A stretch of DNA of 64,000 bases, taken from NCBI RefSeq assembly GCF_002924445.1, contig NZ_PIGG01000031.1, forward strand, positions 1 to 64,000, written 5' to 3'. This stretch comes from Minwuia thermotolerans. Its GTDB lineage: Bacteria; Pseudomonadota; Alphaproteobacteria; Minwuiales; Minwuiaceae. Shown piece by piece: positions 11,723 through 21,821 of this stretch (its first letter is position 1; every line of letters begins with the position of its first letter). The translations under genes were made by a program, and so were the position numbers. Below the pieces are notes generated by a model, which was not told the DNA's origin, did no database searches, and saw only the letters and a list, made by a program, of their open reading frames with translations.

Positions 11723-11751
11723 TACATAGCCCGAATGAGCGCGCGGGGCAA
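11723..11751 (-). promoter_or_regulatory. Candidate gyrA promoter
   Basis: On the minus strand, TTGCCC (11746-11751) and TATGTA (11723-11728) are 17 bases apart in an unusually AT-rich stretch of the mipZ-gyrA gap. The predicted start is near 11716, leaving a leader of about 110 bases before the TTG start of gyrA. Confidence 0.4.
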
Positions 11752-11760
11752 GCCGTGCGG

Positions 11761-11785
11761 GGCAAATTTGCCGCTTTCAGGCGGC
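11761..11785 (-). terminator. Weak terminator-like hairpin at the end of mipZ
   Basis: On the minus strand, GCCGC-N6-GCGGC overlaps the mipZ stop codon and is followed by AAATTT within the perfect 12-bp palindrome GGCAAATTTGCC (11761-11772). The stem is only 5 bp, so termination would be partial. Confidence 0.35.
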
Positions 11786-12589
11786 GTCCACCGCGCGTGT
11801 CCCGCCAGGAAGCTGAAGGGCGTCCATCAGCGCCCGCAACTCCTGTCTGGCCGCGACGTGGGACATGGTCACGTCGACGCCGGAATCGCTCTCCATGACG
11901 TCCAGCAAGGTGAGTCCGTCCAGGAAGAGTTCCCGGTAGATCACCCGCTCCGACAGGCCGGGCGCGACGCGATAGCCGACGCGGCTGGCCAGGCGGTCGA
12001 GCACGTCACCCACACGGCGCTTGTTGCGGGCGTCGAGCTGGCTCAGCCGGTTGCGCAGCACCACCCAGTCGACGGAACCGCGGTCGCGCAGCATGCGGCG
12101 CTTGCGCTCCTCCCAGACCGTCTCGGCGTAGCGGCTGGGCCGGCGGATCTCGAAGCTCTGCGGGTCGACGTCGGCCAGGTTGTCGAGGTCGACGAAACTG
12201 TCGTTCAGCGGGGTGACCAGCGTGTCGGCGAAATTGTGGGCCAGGCGGCTGAGCGGCGTGTCATGGCCGGGGCAGTCGATGACCACGTAGTCGCTGGCCG
12301 GGGCCAGTTCGCCCAGCACGCCGAGCAACCGCTCCCGGTCGGCCGCACCGTCATCCGTGCTCTCCACGACCTCGAAGCGCGGCATTTCCAGGTCGAGCGC
12401 GAGCCGTGCGGCCGTGCCCCGGCGGTTGGCGAAATAACGGCTGAGCGTGCCCTGCCGCGCATCGAGATCGACCGCGCCGACGGTGTGGCCGGCCTTGAGC
12501 AGGGAAACGATGATGTGCATGGCGGTGGTGGACTTGCCAGTACCGCCCTTCTCGTTGCCGACGACGATGGCATGTGCGGATGCGGACAT
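11777..12589 (-). CDS. mipZ: MipZ-like division-plane positioning ATPase (ParA/MinD family)
   Basis: From the ATG at 12589 the protein has 270 residues. It carries the deviant Walker A 'KGGTGKST' (14-21), the switch 'DCPGHDTPLSRLA', and the long alphaproteobacterial C-terminal helices with 'RNKRRVGDVLDRLASRVGYR'. MipZ forms a bipolar gradient from ParB-bound origins and inhibits FtsZ assembly away from midcell. An in-frame GTG at 12619 with AGGAG 3-5 bases upstream would add 10 residues; the ATG was kept because family members begin just before 'AHAIVVGNEKGG'. It lies between gyrA and the DUF3179 gene on the same strand. Confidence 0.88.
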   Translation of the reverse strand: MSASAHAIVVGNEKGGTGKSTTAMHIIVSLLKAGHTVGAVDLDARQGTLSRYFANRRGTAARLALDLEMPRFEVVESTDDGAADRERLLGVLGELAPASDYVVIDCPGHDTPLSRLAHNFADTLVTPLNDSFVDLDNLADVDPQSFEIRRPSRYAETVWEERKRRMLRDRGSVDWVVLRNRLSQLDARNKRRVGDVLDRLASRVGYRVAPGLSERVIYRELFLDGLTLLDVMESDSGVDVTMSHVAARQELRALMDALQLPGGTRAVDAA

Positions 12590-12643
12590 GGGTGACGCGA
12601 ATCCCTCCAGAAACGACACCCTCTCCTTCTATGCGTCCGGGCT

Positions 12644-13624
12644 TCAATCCGCCAGATGACGGATCGGCGCGTCCGGATAAAAGGCGTGATAGGCGAACGC
12701 GAAATCGACGCCATGGGCGACGTCGGCGCCGTCCCGGATGACCGTCACATTGCCCACGTCGCGGCTTTCGGCGATGACATTGGCGTCGAGGGCGGAGAAC
12801 TGCCCCGGCGTCCAGCGGATGACCGTGCCGTCGTCCAGCCGCACCTCGCCCTTCGTCCGCACCAGTTCCAGCGTCCAGGCCCCGCGTTCCCCCAGGGACA
12901 CGACCCGCATGAGCGGCGGTACGCCGTCGGGCATCTCGCCCTGCCAGAACCAGGGCTGGCCCAGCGTGTCGTAGCCGACATACGGGTTCTGGCCATAGTT
13001 CCGGCGGTAGCGGCCGCCGGGCACCAGGACCTGGCCGCCGGGCGCGCGTTCGCGGAAGCGGGCGAAGGATTCGACCCGCGAGGGGATGACCTCCAGCCGC
13101 GCGCCGGTCAGTTCGCCGACGATCGCCTCCCCCAGGAACTGCTGCCACCAGCTTTCGGTCTGGCGGTCCCACATCACAAGGTCGGAATTGCGCAACTTGC
13201 CTGTGGTGCCGAAATCCAGCACCCGCTCGCCCAGCCGCCGGTCGAAGACGATGGCGGCGTTGCACAGCGGGCAGAAGGTCACGGCGACGGGGACGCCGGC
13301 GATCTCGTCATTGACGATCTCATGCCACATCAGGACCGAGAGAGGATAGGCTTTCGCCTCGCCGTCGACGATCAGGCCCATCACGGGCTGCGCGTCCTCC
13401 AGCCCCTCGATCTCTCCGACCGGGCGGAATTCCGGTTCGTCGATCGGTGGAATGCCGTCCTTCGAGGGACCGCCCGACTTGATCTCGTCGAAATCGACCG
13501 ACCGTTTCGAGAAGTCGGTGTCGGGCCATTCGGACTGCCAGTAGCGGATGTACTGCTCGTCCGTCTGGGCCGCCGCCTGGGCGAACGACCCGGCCATCAG
13601 CAGGACGGCGATGATCCAGCGCAT
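12644..13624 (-). CDS. DUF3179 domain-containing secreted protein
   Basis: The 326-residue protein has a clear signal peptide (residues 1-20, 'MRWIIAVLLMAGSFAQAAAQ'). The DUF3179 signature follows: 'PVMGLIVDGEAKAYPLSVL', 'MWHEIVND', then 'VTFCPLCNAAIVFDR' with a CxxC-like cysteine pair, and 'DFGTTGKLRNSDLVMWDRQTESWWQQ'. The biochemical role of this family is not known to me; the Cys pair and export suggest a periplasmic redox or metal function, which is inference. The ATG at 13624 has GGGGAGG 5 bases upstream; upstream in-frame codons were rejected because they precede the signal peptide. Confidence 0.85.
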   Translation of the reverse strand: MRWIIAVLLMAGSFAQAAAQTDEQYIRYWQSEWPDTDFSKRSVDFDEIKSGGPSKDGIPPIDEPEFRPVGEIEGLEDAQPVMGLIVDGEAKAYPLSVLMWHEIVNDEIAGVPVAVTFCPLCNAAIVFDRRLGERVLDFGTTGKLRNSDLVMWDRQTESWWQQFLGEAIVGELTGARLEVIPSRVESFARFRERAPGGQVLVPGGRYRRNYGQNPYVGYDTLGQPWFWQGEMPDGVPPLMRVVSLGERGAWTLELVRTKGEVRLDDGTVIRWTPGQFSALDANVIAESRDVGNVTVIRDGADVAHGVDFAFAYHAFYPDAPIRHLAD

Positions 13625-13780
13625 GCGTGCCTCCCCTGTGCGTCGGGCGATGCTAGCGAGAGGCGCGGAACACCGGCGACACACAAGGCCGTGACGGTTT
13701 CCGTGACCGGCTCAGGAATCGGATTGGCGGACCGGCGCCCATTGGCCTAGGACTCGAGAGCGTTCCTGGGGAGGAGAACA

Positions 13781-14641
13781 ATGGACGAGACGGCAAGGAA
13801 TATGGTCGAGCGGCTGGAGGCCGCCGCCGACTATCGGGAGACCGAATGGCGGGGCCTGCGGACGGCCTGGCGGTGCTTCGGCGAGGGCCGTCCCGTGGTC
13901 CTGCTGCACGGCGATTTCGGATCGTGGACGCATTTCGTCCACAACATCGAGGCGCTTTCGGCACGGTTCCGCGTTCTGGCCGCCGACATGCCGGGCTACG
14001 GACGCTCGGACACGCCGCCCGAACCGCATCTGCCGGACCGCCTGGCGCCGCCGCTGGCGGCGGGCGTCGATGAACTGCTCGGGCCGGACGCCGAACTGGA
14101 TATCGTCGGCTTCTCCTATGGCGGCATCGTCGCCGGGCATCTGGCGGCGATGCTGGGCGCCCGTGTCGGCCGGCTGCTTCTCAGCGGACCGGGCGGCTTC
14201 GGCATGCGGAGCGGACCGTCGCCCGGCGTCGATCTGAAGGGTGTGCGCGAAGGCATGTCGGAAGCCGAGATCGACGCCGTCCACCGCCACAATCTGGGCC
14301 GGCTGATGATCGCCGACCCCGCGTGCGTGGACGATCTGGCGGTCCGCATCCAGCGTGAGAACATCGCCGCCGCCCGCGTCCGCTGCGGCAAGATCCCCGA
14401 CACGACGGCGCTGCTGGACGCCCTGCCCCGGGTCCGGGCGCGCCTGTCGGGCATCTGGGGCGGCGCGGACGCCTTCTCCGATCCGGAACGCCTTGCCGGA
14501 CAGATGGCGGCGCTGCGCCGCTTCGACCCGGACATGGATTTCCAGGTGGTGCCGGGCGCCGGGCATTGGCTGTTCTACGAAGCGTCCGGAACGGCGAACA
14601 AGTGGCTGCTGCAGACGCTCGAAGATTCTCCCGGCGTGTAA
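13781..14641 (+). CDS. Alpha/beta hydrolase
   Basis: The 286-residue protein has the alpha/beta-hydrolase core: oxyanion-hole HGD (residues 44-46 region, 'VVLLHGDFGSW'), 'DMPGYGRSD', nucleophile elbow 'GFSYGG', and the late catalytic His in 'GAGHW'. A good ribosome site GGGGAGGAG precedes the ATG. The substrate is unknown. It stands alone between the divergent DUF3179 gene and leucine dehydrogenase. Confidence 0.85.
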   Translation: MDETARNMVERLEAAADYRETEWRGLRTAWRCFGEGRPVVLLHGDFGSWTHFVHNIEALSARFRVLAADMPGYGRSDTPPEPHLPDRLAPPLAAGVDELLGPDAELDIVGFSYGGIVAGHLAAMLGARVGRLLLSGPGGFGMRSGPSPGVDLKGVREGMSEAEIDAVHRHNLGRLMIADPACVDDLAVRIQRENIAAARVRCGKIPDTTALLDALPRVRARLSGIWGGADAFSDPERLAGQMAALRRFDPDMDFQVVPGAGHWLFYEASGTANKWLLQTLEDSPGV

Positions 14642-14805
14642 TCGGACCATCCACGCGTGACGAAACCGGCGAATTTCCGCCATGCGGCAGCGCGACATCT
14701 GCGCAACAAGATTTCGCACGGCGACCGCTGCAAGTAACCGCCGGGTCCATTTGGCGCCGGACGCGAAAGCATTCGTGCTTTGTTTGGGACTCTCCGTCGC
14801 GTGAG

Positions 14806-14833
14806 TTGAAAATTAACCCTGTTGTGCTGAATT
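14806..14833 (+). promoter_or_regulatory. Weak promoter-like sequence upstream of leucine dehydrogenase
   Basis: TTGAAA (14806-14811) and TGAATT (14828-14833) are 16 bases apart in the only AT-rich part of the 229-base gap before the dehydrogenase gene. The -35 is good and the -10 is poor. I see nothing else in this gap. Confidence 0.3.
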
Positions 14834-14870
14834 CGGGAACCAGAAACCAGCGATCTTACGCGAGGTCACC

Positions 14871-15929
14871 ATGTCGGTCTTCGGTTCGGAACACTTTGAC
14901 GACCATGAGGAAGTGGTCTTCTGCCGGGATGCGGAAACGGGGCTGAACGCGATCATTGCGGTCCACGACACCACGCTCGGCGCGGGTCTGGGCGGTTGCC
15001 GTTTCTGGCCCTACGCCAGCGAAGACGAGGCCGTGGCGGACGTTCTGCGCCTTTCCCGCGGCATGACCTACAAGGCGGCCCTGGCGGGCACCGGCCGCGG
15101 CGGCGGCAAGTCGGTGATCATCGGCGATCCGGCGAAGCTGCGTTCGCCCGGATTGTTCCGGGCGATGGGCCGTTTCGTCGAGAAGCTGGGCGGCAGCTAC
15201 ATCATCGCCGAGGACGTGGGCACGTCACCGGACGACATGGCCCATGTCCGCGAGACCACGCGCCATGTCGCGGGTCTTGCCGGCCTGTCGGGCGATCCCT
15301 CCCCGGCAACGGCCCATGGCGTCTTCGTCGGCATCCGCGCCGCGCTGAAGCATTGCCGCGGGAATGACAGCCTCGCCGGCGTGCGGGTCGCGGTGCAGGG
15401 TCTCGGCCATGTCGGCTGGGATCTCTGCCGTCAGCTGCACGAGGCGGGCGCGAAGCTGCTCGTCGCCGACATCCGCGACGGGGTCTGCGAACGCGCCACG
15501 AAGGCGTTCGGCGCCGAGGCCGTTGCCGCGGACCGCATCCATGCCGTGGAGGCGGATGTCTTCGCACCATGCGCCCTGGGCGCCGGCCTCAACGACCGGA
15601 CCATTCCGGTGCTGAAGGCCAGAATCGTGGCCGGCTCCGCCAACAACCAGCTCGCCGAGGACCGCCACGGCGACATGCTGGCCGAGCGCGGCGTGCTCTA
15701 CGCGCCGGACTATGTCATCAACGCCGGCGGGGTCATCAACATCACCCATGAAGGCCCGGACTACGACCGGGAGACCGCCATGCGTCATGTCGCGACCATC
15801 GGCGACACCCTGGCCGATCTGTTCGCCCGGGCCGAGGCCGAGGACGTCGCCACGCACCGCATGGCCGACCGCATGGCGCGCGAGATCATCTCGAAAGCGC
15901 GCGAAAAGGCACGCCTCCTGGCGGCCTAG
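14871..15929 (+). CDS. Leucine/branched-chain amino acid dehydrogenase (Glu/Leu/Phe/Val dehydrogenase family)
   Basis: The 352-residue protein matches the leucine dehydrogenase subfamily in length and residue numbering: Lys68 in 'MTYKAALAG', catalytic Lys80 in 'GRGGGKSVIIGDP', Asp115 in 'EDVGTSPDDM', and the NAD-binding 'GLGHVG' (177-182). It oxidatively deaminates branched-chain amino acids to 2-oxo acids using NAD. A phenylalanine or valine preference is possible, since the families are close. The start has an AGG-type ribosome site. Its stop overlaps that of the convergent DUF1489 gene by 4 bases. Confidence 0.92.
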   Translation: MSVFGSEHFDDHEEVVFCRDAETGLNAIIAVHDTTLGAGLGGCRFWPYASEDEAVADVLRLSRGMTYKAALAGTGRGGGKSVIIGDPAKLRSPGLFRAMGRFVEKLGGSYIIAEDVGTSPDDMAHVRETTRHVAGLAGLSGDPSPATAHGVFVGIRAALKHCRGNDSLAGVRVAVQGLGHVGWDLCRQLHEAGAKLLVADIRDGVCERATKAFGAEAVAADRIHAVEADVFAPCALGAGLNDRTIPVLKARIVAGSANNQLAEDRHGDMLAERGVLYAPDYVINAGGVINITHEGPDYDRETAMRHVATIGDTLADLFARAEAEDVATHRMADRMAREIISKAREKARLLAA

Positions 15930-16348
15930 CCGACTCCGATTTCCCGCAGCTTCGCCCTGAGTTCGGGCGGCAGATCGTCGGCCCCGGAACCGGCGGCGAG
16001 GTCGGGTGGCGCGTCCTTCGCCTCCAGATAGCGCCAGCCCTGATGCGGTCGCCGCGCCCATGGCTCCGTGCGGATCAGTTGCGGATCGAAGACGAGGCCG
16101 CACTTCGCGCCCTCGTCCGTCTCGACCCTCTCCAGTCCGACAATACGCTGCCGTACCCGGATGGCGCCCGCGATGATCCAGTAGATGGAGCCGCCTGCCA
16201 GCACCTCCGCGTCGCGCCGCGGCCGGTTCCGGGTGAGGTGGCGCAGTGTCTCGCCGCGCGCCAGCCGCGCCTTCTGAAAGACCTCGAGCTGTTCCACGCT
16301 CTCGACGCCGACGCAGAGTTTCAGCAGATGCACGACCGGCTCAGCCAT
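15926..16348 (-). CDS. DUF1489 family protein
   Basis: A 140-residue protein with the DUF1489 pattern: 'VVHLLKLCVGVESVEQLEVFQ', 'HLTRNRPRRDAEVLAGGSIYWIIAG' and 'RVRQRIVGLERV'. The family is typical of Alphaproteobacteria and has no known function. It has no signal peptide or membrane segment, so it should be cytoplasmic. Its start overlaps the end of the SLC13-type permease gene by 8 bases, suggesting it is the last gene of the dnaK-dnaJ-hisE-HIT-permease run. Confidence 0.85.
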   Translation of the reverse strand: MAEPVVHLLKLCVGVESVEQLEVFQKARLARGETLRHLTRNRPRRDAEVLAGGSIYWIIAGAIRVRQRIVGLERVETDEGAKCGLVFDPQLIRTEPWARRPHQGWRYLEAKDAPPDLAAGSGADDLPPELRAKLREIGVG

Positions 16349-17723
16349 CCGGCAATCCCAGCACTTCCCACCACAGCAGGTCCAGCGGCAGCAGCACCAG
16401 CAGCGTCACCGCCGCCAGCGCCAGCACCGCGCGTACGGCCTTCGCCATCGGCACGCCGGCGAGCTGCAGCGCCACCACGACCGGCGGCACCTGGTAGGGC
16501 AGGATGACGGTCGAATAGGCCAGCACCTGGGTCATCAGCACGGTCCGGACCGGCAGCCCCGTGGCGCCGGCCAGTTCGTCGGCCAGTGGCGTCCAGACCG
16601 CCGGCACGGTCGGCGCCGTGCCCAGGAAGCTGGTGAGTATCTGCGCGCCGGTCAGCGTGGCGATGTTCGCCGCGCCCGCGCCAGGGGTCAGGCCGGCCAC
16701 CGTGAGGAAGGCGGCGGCCATCCGGTCGGCGAAGCCCGTGGAGGTCACGACCGCGCCCAGCGAGAGAACGCCGGCGATGTAGATAAGCGGTCGGATCTGC
16801 ACGGCCTCCCCCAGCTTCTCGGTGGGGATCATGCCGATTCGCGGCAGCAGGCACAGCACGCCGCCGCCCAGCGCCACCCAGGCCGGCGAGACGCCATGGG
16901 CGAAGTCCGTCGCCCAGAGCGCCAGCGCCCCGGCAAGGATCAGCGCGAGCCGCCATTCCTCGCGGCTGGCGGGTCCGAGTTCCGCGTCCGCCGCCGGATC
17001 GGCCGGCATGCGGTCGGGGAACAGCGCCCGCACGACGACCACGATGGCGATCGCCTTGCAGAGCCCGAGCACCGGGAAATGCAGCAGCAGGAACTCGCCA
17101 TAGTTCAGCTTCAGACCGTGGATCGTATCGGCCGCACCGGCGAGCACGAGGTTCGGCACGTTGGCAGGCAGGATGCCGAAGCCGGGTATGACCGCGCCGA
17201 GCGCCGCGGCGATGGCAATTCCGTTGCCGCCCCGGCTGCCCGGCGTGAACCCGAAGGCGGCTGCCAGACTGACGGCGACCGGAATCAGCAGCACAGCCCG
17301 GCCCGTCGCCGAGGGCATGAGGAAGGACAGCGCGAGCGCGACGCCGACGATGCCCACCAGCACGCCGGTGTAGGAGACCCCCATCCGCCGCGCCATGGAG
17401 CGGGCCAGCCGCGCGCCCAGACCCGTCTTACCGACCGCCGTGCCCAGGATCATGCCGCCGAACAGCAGCCAGAAGGCGCCGGCGGCGAAGCCGGAAAAGA
17501 CCGCGGGCGCCTCGGCGATGCCGAAGACCATGGCGATGAGGAAGAAGATCAGCGCCGTCACGTATTCCGGCAGCGCGCCCGTGGCCCAGAACCCGACGGC
17601 GGCCAGAGCCAGGGCTCCGCCCATGGCGGCCTGCGTCGGCATCACCGCCGCGGGCAGCATCAGGATCGCCGCCGCTCCCAGCAGGAACGGCAGGACCAGC
17701 AGGTGGTTGAGACGCGGATTCAC
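16341..17723 (-). CDS. SLC13/DASS family anion permease
   Basis: The 460-residue protein is almost entirely hydrophobic, with about 11-12 membrane segments. It has the two-fold repeated layout of the SLC13 divalent anion:Na+ symporter group, including re-entrant regions 'SFLMPSATGRAVLLIP' and, in the second half, 'ILTSFLGTAPTVPAVWTPLA'. Substrates of the family are dicarboxylates, citrate or sulfate; the sequence alone does not decide. The start is GTG (17721-17723), 7 bases after the HIT gene ends, which favours co-transcription. Confidence 0.82.
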   Translation of the reverse strand: MNPRLNHLLVLPFLLGAAAILMLPAAVMPTQAAMGGALALAAVGFWATGALPEYVTALIFFLIAMVFGIAEAPAVFSGFAAGAFWLLFGGMILGTAVGKTGLGARLARSMARRMGVSYTGVLVGIVGVALALSFLMPSATGRAVLLIPVAVSLAAAFGFTPGSRGGNGIAIAAALGAVIPGFGILPANVPNLVLAGAADTIHGLKLNYGEFLLLHFPVLGLCKAIAIVVVVRALFPDRMPADPAADAELGPASREEWRLALILAGALALWATDFAHGVSPAWVALGGGVLCLLPRIGMIPTEKLGEAVQIRPLIYIAGVLSLGAVVTSTGFADRMAAAFLTVAGLTPGAGAANIATLTGAQILTSFLGTAPTVPAVWTPLADELAGATGLPVRTVLMTQVLAYSTVILPYQVPPVVVALQLAGVPMAKAVRAVLALAAVTLLVLLPLDLLWWEVLGLPDG

Positions 17724-17730
17724 GCGCCGT

Positions 17731-18105
17731 TCAGCCGTCGCTCGCGCGCACCATGCGGCCCAGCGGCCGTCCGCCGAAGATGTGGACGTGGAAATGGAAG
17801 ACGATCTGCCCGGCGACCTCGCCGTTGTTGGTGGTCAGGCGAAAGCCCTCCTCGCCGACGCCGCAGATTTCCGCCGTCTCCTTGACGGCCCGCCAGAAAC
17901 CGGCCTGTTCCTCGGCTGTCGCCCTGGCCGTGAAATCGTTGAAATCGACATACTCGCCTTTCGGTACCACCAGAACATGGACCGGTGTCTTGGGCGCGAT
18001 GTCGTCGAACGCCATGGCCCATTCCGTCTCGTGGCGCTTCGTGCACGGCAGGTCGCCGCGCAGGATCTTCGCGAAGATATTGTCCCTGTCATAGGCCACG
18101 ACCAC
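17731..18105 (-). CDS. HIT family nucleotide-binding protein
   Basis: A 124-residue histidine-triad hydrolase of the HINT type. The signature is 'FHFHVHIFGG', with His104, His106 and His108, preceded by 'DIAPKTPVHVLVVPKGEY'. HINT enzymes hydrolyse AMP-lysine or AMP-amine phosphoramidates. The start codon is GTG (18105) with GGGAGGG just upstream; a second in-frame GTG two codons later (18099) has better spacing. It lies 30 bases after hisE, a neighbour often seen with HIT genes in Alphaproteobacteria. Confidence 0.92.
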   Translation of the reverse strand: MVVAYDRDNIFAKILRGDLPCTKRHETEWAMAFDDIAPKTPVHVLVVPKGEYVDFNDFTARATAEEQAGFWRAVKETAEICGVGEEGFRLTTNNGEVAGQIVFHFHVHIFGGRPLGRMVRASDG

Positions 18106-18135
18106 TTCCCTCCCGATATCCGCGAACCGGCCCGA

Positions 18136-18462
18136 CTATTCCCCGCGGGCCGCCTTCTCGGCAAGCCCCGACACGCCCTCGCGCGCGGCCAGGGCTTCCA
18201 GCACTTCACCGGGCGTGATTCCCAGATGCGACCACAGGACAATGAGGTGAAAGAGCAGGTCCGCGCTTTCCTCGACGACCTTCTCACGTCCTTCCGAGAC
18301 GGCGGCGAGTGCGGTCTCGACCCCTTCCTCGCCGACCTTCTGGGCGATCTTGCCGACACCCTTCGCGTGCAGCTTGGCGACATAGGAGGCCGACGGATCG
18401 GCACTCTTCCGTTCCTCGGCCACGGCATGAAGGCGATCGAGTATGTCGCTGTTGCGGTTCAT
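18136..18462 (-). CDS. hisE: Phosphoribosyl-ATP pyrophosphatase
   Basis: The 108-residue protein is a single-domain HisE, which hydrolyses phosphoribosyl-ATP to phosphoribosyl-AMP in histidine synthesis. The family pattern is visible: 'SYVAKLHAKGVGKIAQKVGEEGVETALAA' region with the metal-binding 'GEEGVE', then 'ESADLLFHLIVLW'. No other his genes are in the window, and it lies 25 bases after dnaJ. Transcription from the dnaKJ direction would therefore put part of histidine synthesis downstream of a heat-shock pair. Confidence 0.93.
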   Translation of the reverse strand: MNRNSDILDRLHAVAEERKSADPSASYVAKLHAKGVGKIAQKVGEEGVETALAAVSEGREKVVEESADLLFHLIVLWSHLGITPGEVLEALAAREGVSGLAEKAARGE

Positions 18463-18487
18463 TGCCCGGGCCCTTCCCTCGCGCCGG

Positions 18488-19627
18488 TCAGTCCGTCAGG
18501 TCCGACCAGAATTCCTTCACCTTGCCCAGGAACCCCTCCGATTCCGGATTGTTCGACTGGCTGTGCCCGTCGCCGGCCTTCTCGAACTCCTGCAGCAGTT
18601 CCTTCTGGCGCTTGGTGAGGTTCACCGGCACCTCGACCTGGGTCTGGATGTAGAGGTCGCCGAAGACGCCGCCGCGAAGCTGCGGCATGCCCTTGCCCTT
18701 GAGCCGGAACTGCCGGCCGTTCTGGGTGCCGGCGGGAATGTTCACCTTGGCCCGGCCCCCGTCGATAGTCGGCACCTCCACCGTGCCGCCGAGCGCGGCC
18801 GAGGTCATGGGGATCGGTACGCGGCAATGCAGATCGCGCCCGTCGCGGTCGAAGATCGGATGCGGCGCAATCGAAAGGAAGATGTAGAGATCGCCGGCCG
18901 GTCCGCCCCGGGCGCCGGCCGCGCCTTCGGCCGTCAGGCGGATCCGCGTGCCGTCCTCGACGCCGGCGGGAATGTTCACCGACAGGGTCTTGTCTTCGTG
19001 CATGACGCCGCGGCCGGAGCAGTCGTCGCACGGATCGGAAATGACCTGGCCCTGGCCGCCGCACTGCGGGCAGGTCCGCTCGATCATGAAGAAGCCCTGC
19101 TGCATGCGGACCCGGCCGGCGCCCTGGCAGGCGGTGCACTGTACCGGGGATGTTCCCGGCTTGGCGCCCGAACCGGCGCAGCTGCCGCACGCAACGGTCG
19201 TCGGCACGGTGATCTGCACCTGCTTGCCGATGAAGGCGTCGTCCAGCGTGATCTCCAGATTGTAACGCAGGTCGTCGCCGCGGGCCGGACCGCCCCGCGG
19301 ACCGCGGCGGCCGCCCATGAACTCCCCGAACAGGTCGTCGAAGATGTCGGAGAAGGAATGCGCGAAGTCCGCGCCCGACTGCTGCCCGCCGAAGCCGCCG
19401 CCTTCGAACGCCGCGTGGCCGAACCGATCATAGGCCGCGCGCTTCTCCGGATCGCGCAGCACGTCATAGGCTTCGGAGAGTTCCTTGAACTTCTGCTCGG
19501 CATCCTGATCGCCCGGATTGCGGTCCGGGTGATACTGCATCGCCTTCTTGCGGTAGGCGCGCTTCAGTTCGCTCGCGTCGGTATCGCGGGCGACGCCAAG
19601 CATCTCGTAGTAGTCCGTCTTCGCCAT
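18488..19627 (-). CDS. dnaJ: Chaperone protein DnaJ
   Basis: A 379-residue type I DnaJ. The N-terminal J domain has HPD in 'YHPDRNPGD'. A Gly/Phe-rich linker (about residues 75-120) follows, then four CxxCxGxG zinc motifs ([32 protein letters not shown]) and the C-terminal peptide-binding domain. It stimulates DnaK ATPase and delivers unfolded clients. It lies downstream of dnaK on the same strand with a 76-base gap holding a strong hairpin. Confidence 0.98.
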   Translation of the reverse strand: MAKTDYYEMLGVARDTDASELKRAYRKKAMQYHPDRNPGDQDAEQKFKELSEAYDVLRDPEKRAAYDRFGHAAFEGGGFGGQQSGADFAHSFSDIFDDLFGEFMGGRRGPRGGPARGDDLRYNLEITLDDAFIGKQVQITVPTTVACGSCAGSGAKPGTSPVQCTACQGAGRVRMQQGFFMIERTCPQCGGQGQVISDPCDDCSGRGVMHEDKTLSVNIPAGVEDGTRIRLTAEGAAGARGGPAGDLYIFLSIAPHPIFDRDGRDLHCRVPIPMTSAALGGTVEVPTIDGGRAKVNIPAGTQNGRQFRLKGKGMPQLRGGVFGDLYIQTQVEVPVNLTKRQKELLQEFEKAGDGHSQSNNPESEGFLGKVKEFWSDLTD

Positions 19628-19660
19628 CTAGTCGCCAGCCCCTCCCAGTGGTCCAGAATC

Positions 19661-19687
19661 GGGACGGCCCGCGAGGCGGGCCGTCCC
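19661..19687 (-). terminator. Perfect 12-bp hairpin between dnaK and dnaJ
   Basis: GGGACGGCCCGC (19661-19672) pairs perfectly with 19676-19687 around a 3-base loop. In the direction of dnaKJ transcription there is no T-tract after it, so it is more likely an attenuator, a partial terminator or an mRNA processing/stability element than a full terminator. It would lower dnaJ expression relative to dnaK. Confidence 0.6.
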
Positions 19688-19703
19688 TTTCGTCTGGAGT
19701 CGG

Positions 19704-21641
<1,938 letters not shown>

Positions 21642-21771
21642 TCATGCCTCTCATTTCTGGCCGATGCGCTTGGCCCATCAGGCGCCGCGCGCATCCCCTT
21701 ACGGTTCGATTTGCAGGTTGTCGCGGGCGGTGTGACAAAAGCGACTCAAAACCACCCTATGGTCGCAACGG

Positions 21772-21800
21772 TATATAGGATCAGCCGCCACGGGCCGCAA
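21772..21800 (-). promoter_or_regulatory. Candidate dnaK promoter with heat-shock-like -10
   Basis: On the minus strand, TTGCGG (21795-21800) and TATATA (21772-21777) are spaced 17 bases. Read with its flank, the -10 is CCTATATA, close to the CYTATNT form used by alphaproteobacterial RpoH. The predicted start near 21765 leaves a leader of about 120 bases. Confidence 0.45.
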
Positions 21801-21821
21801 CCCGAGCACAGAGCGAGATAA

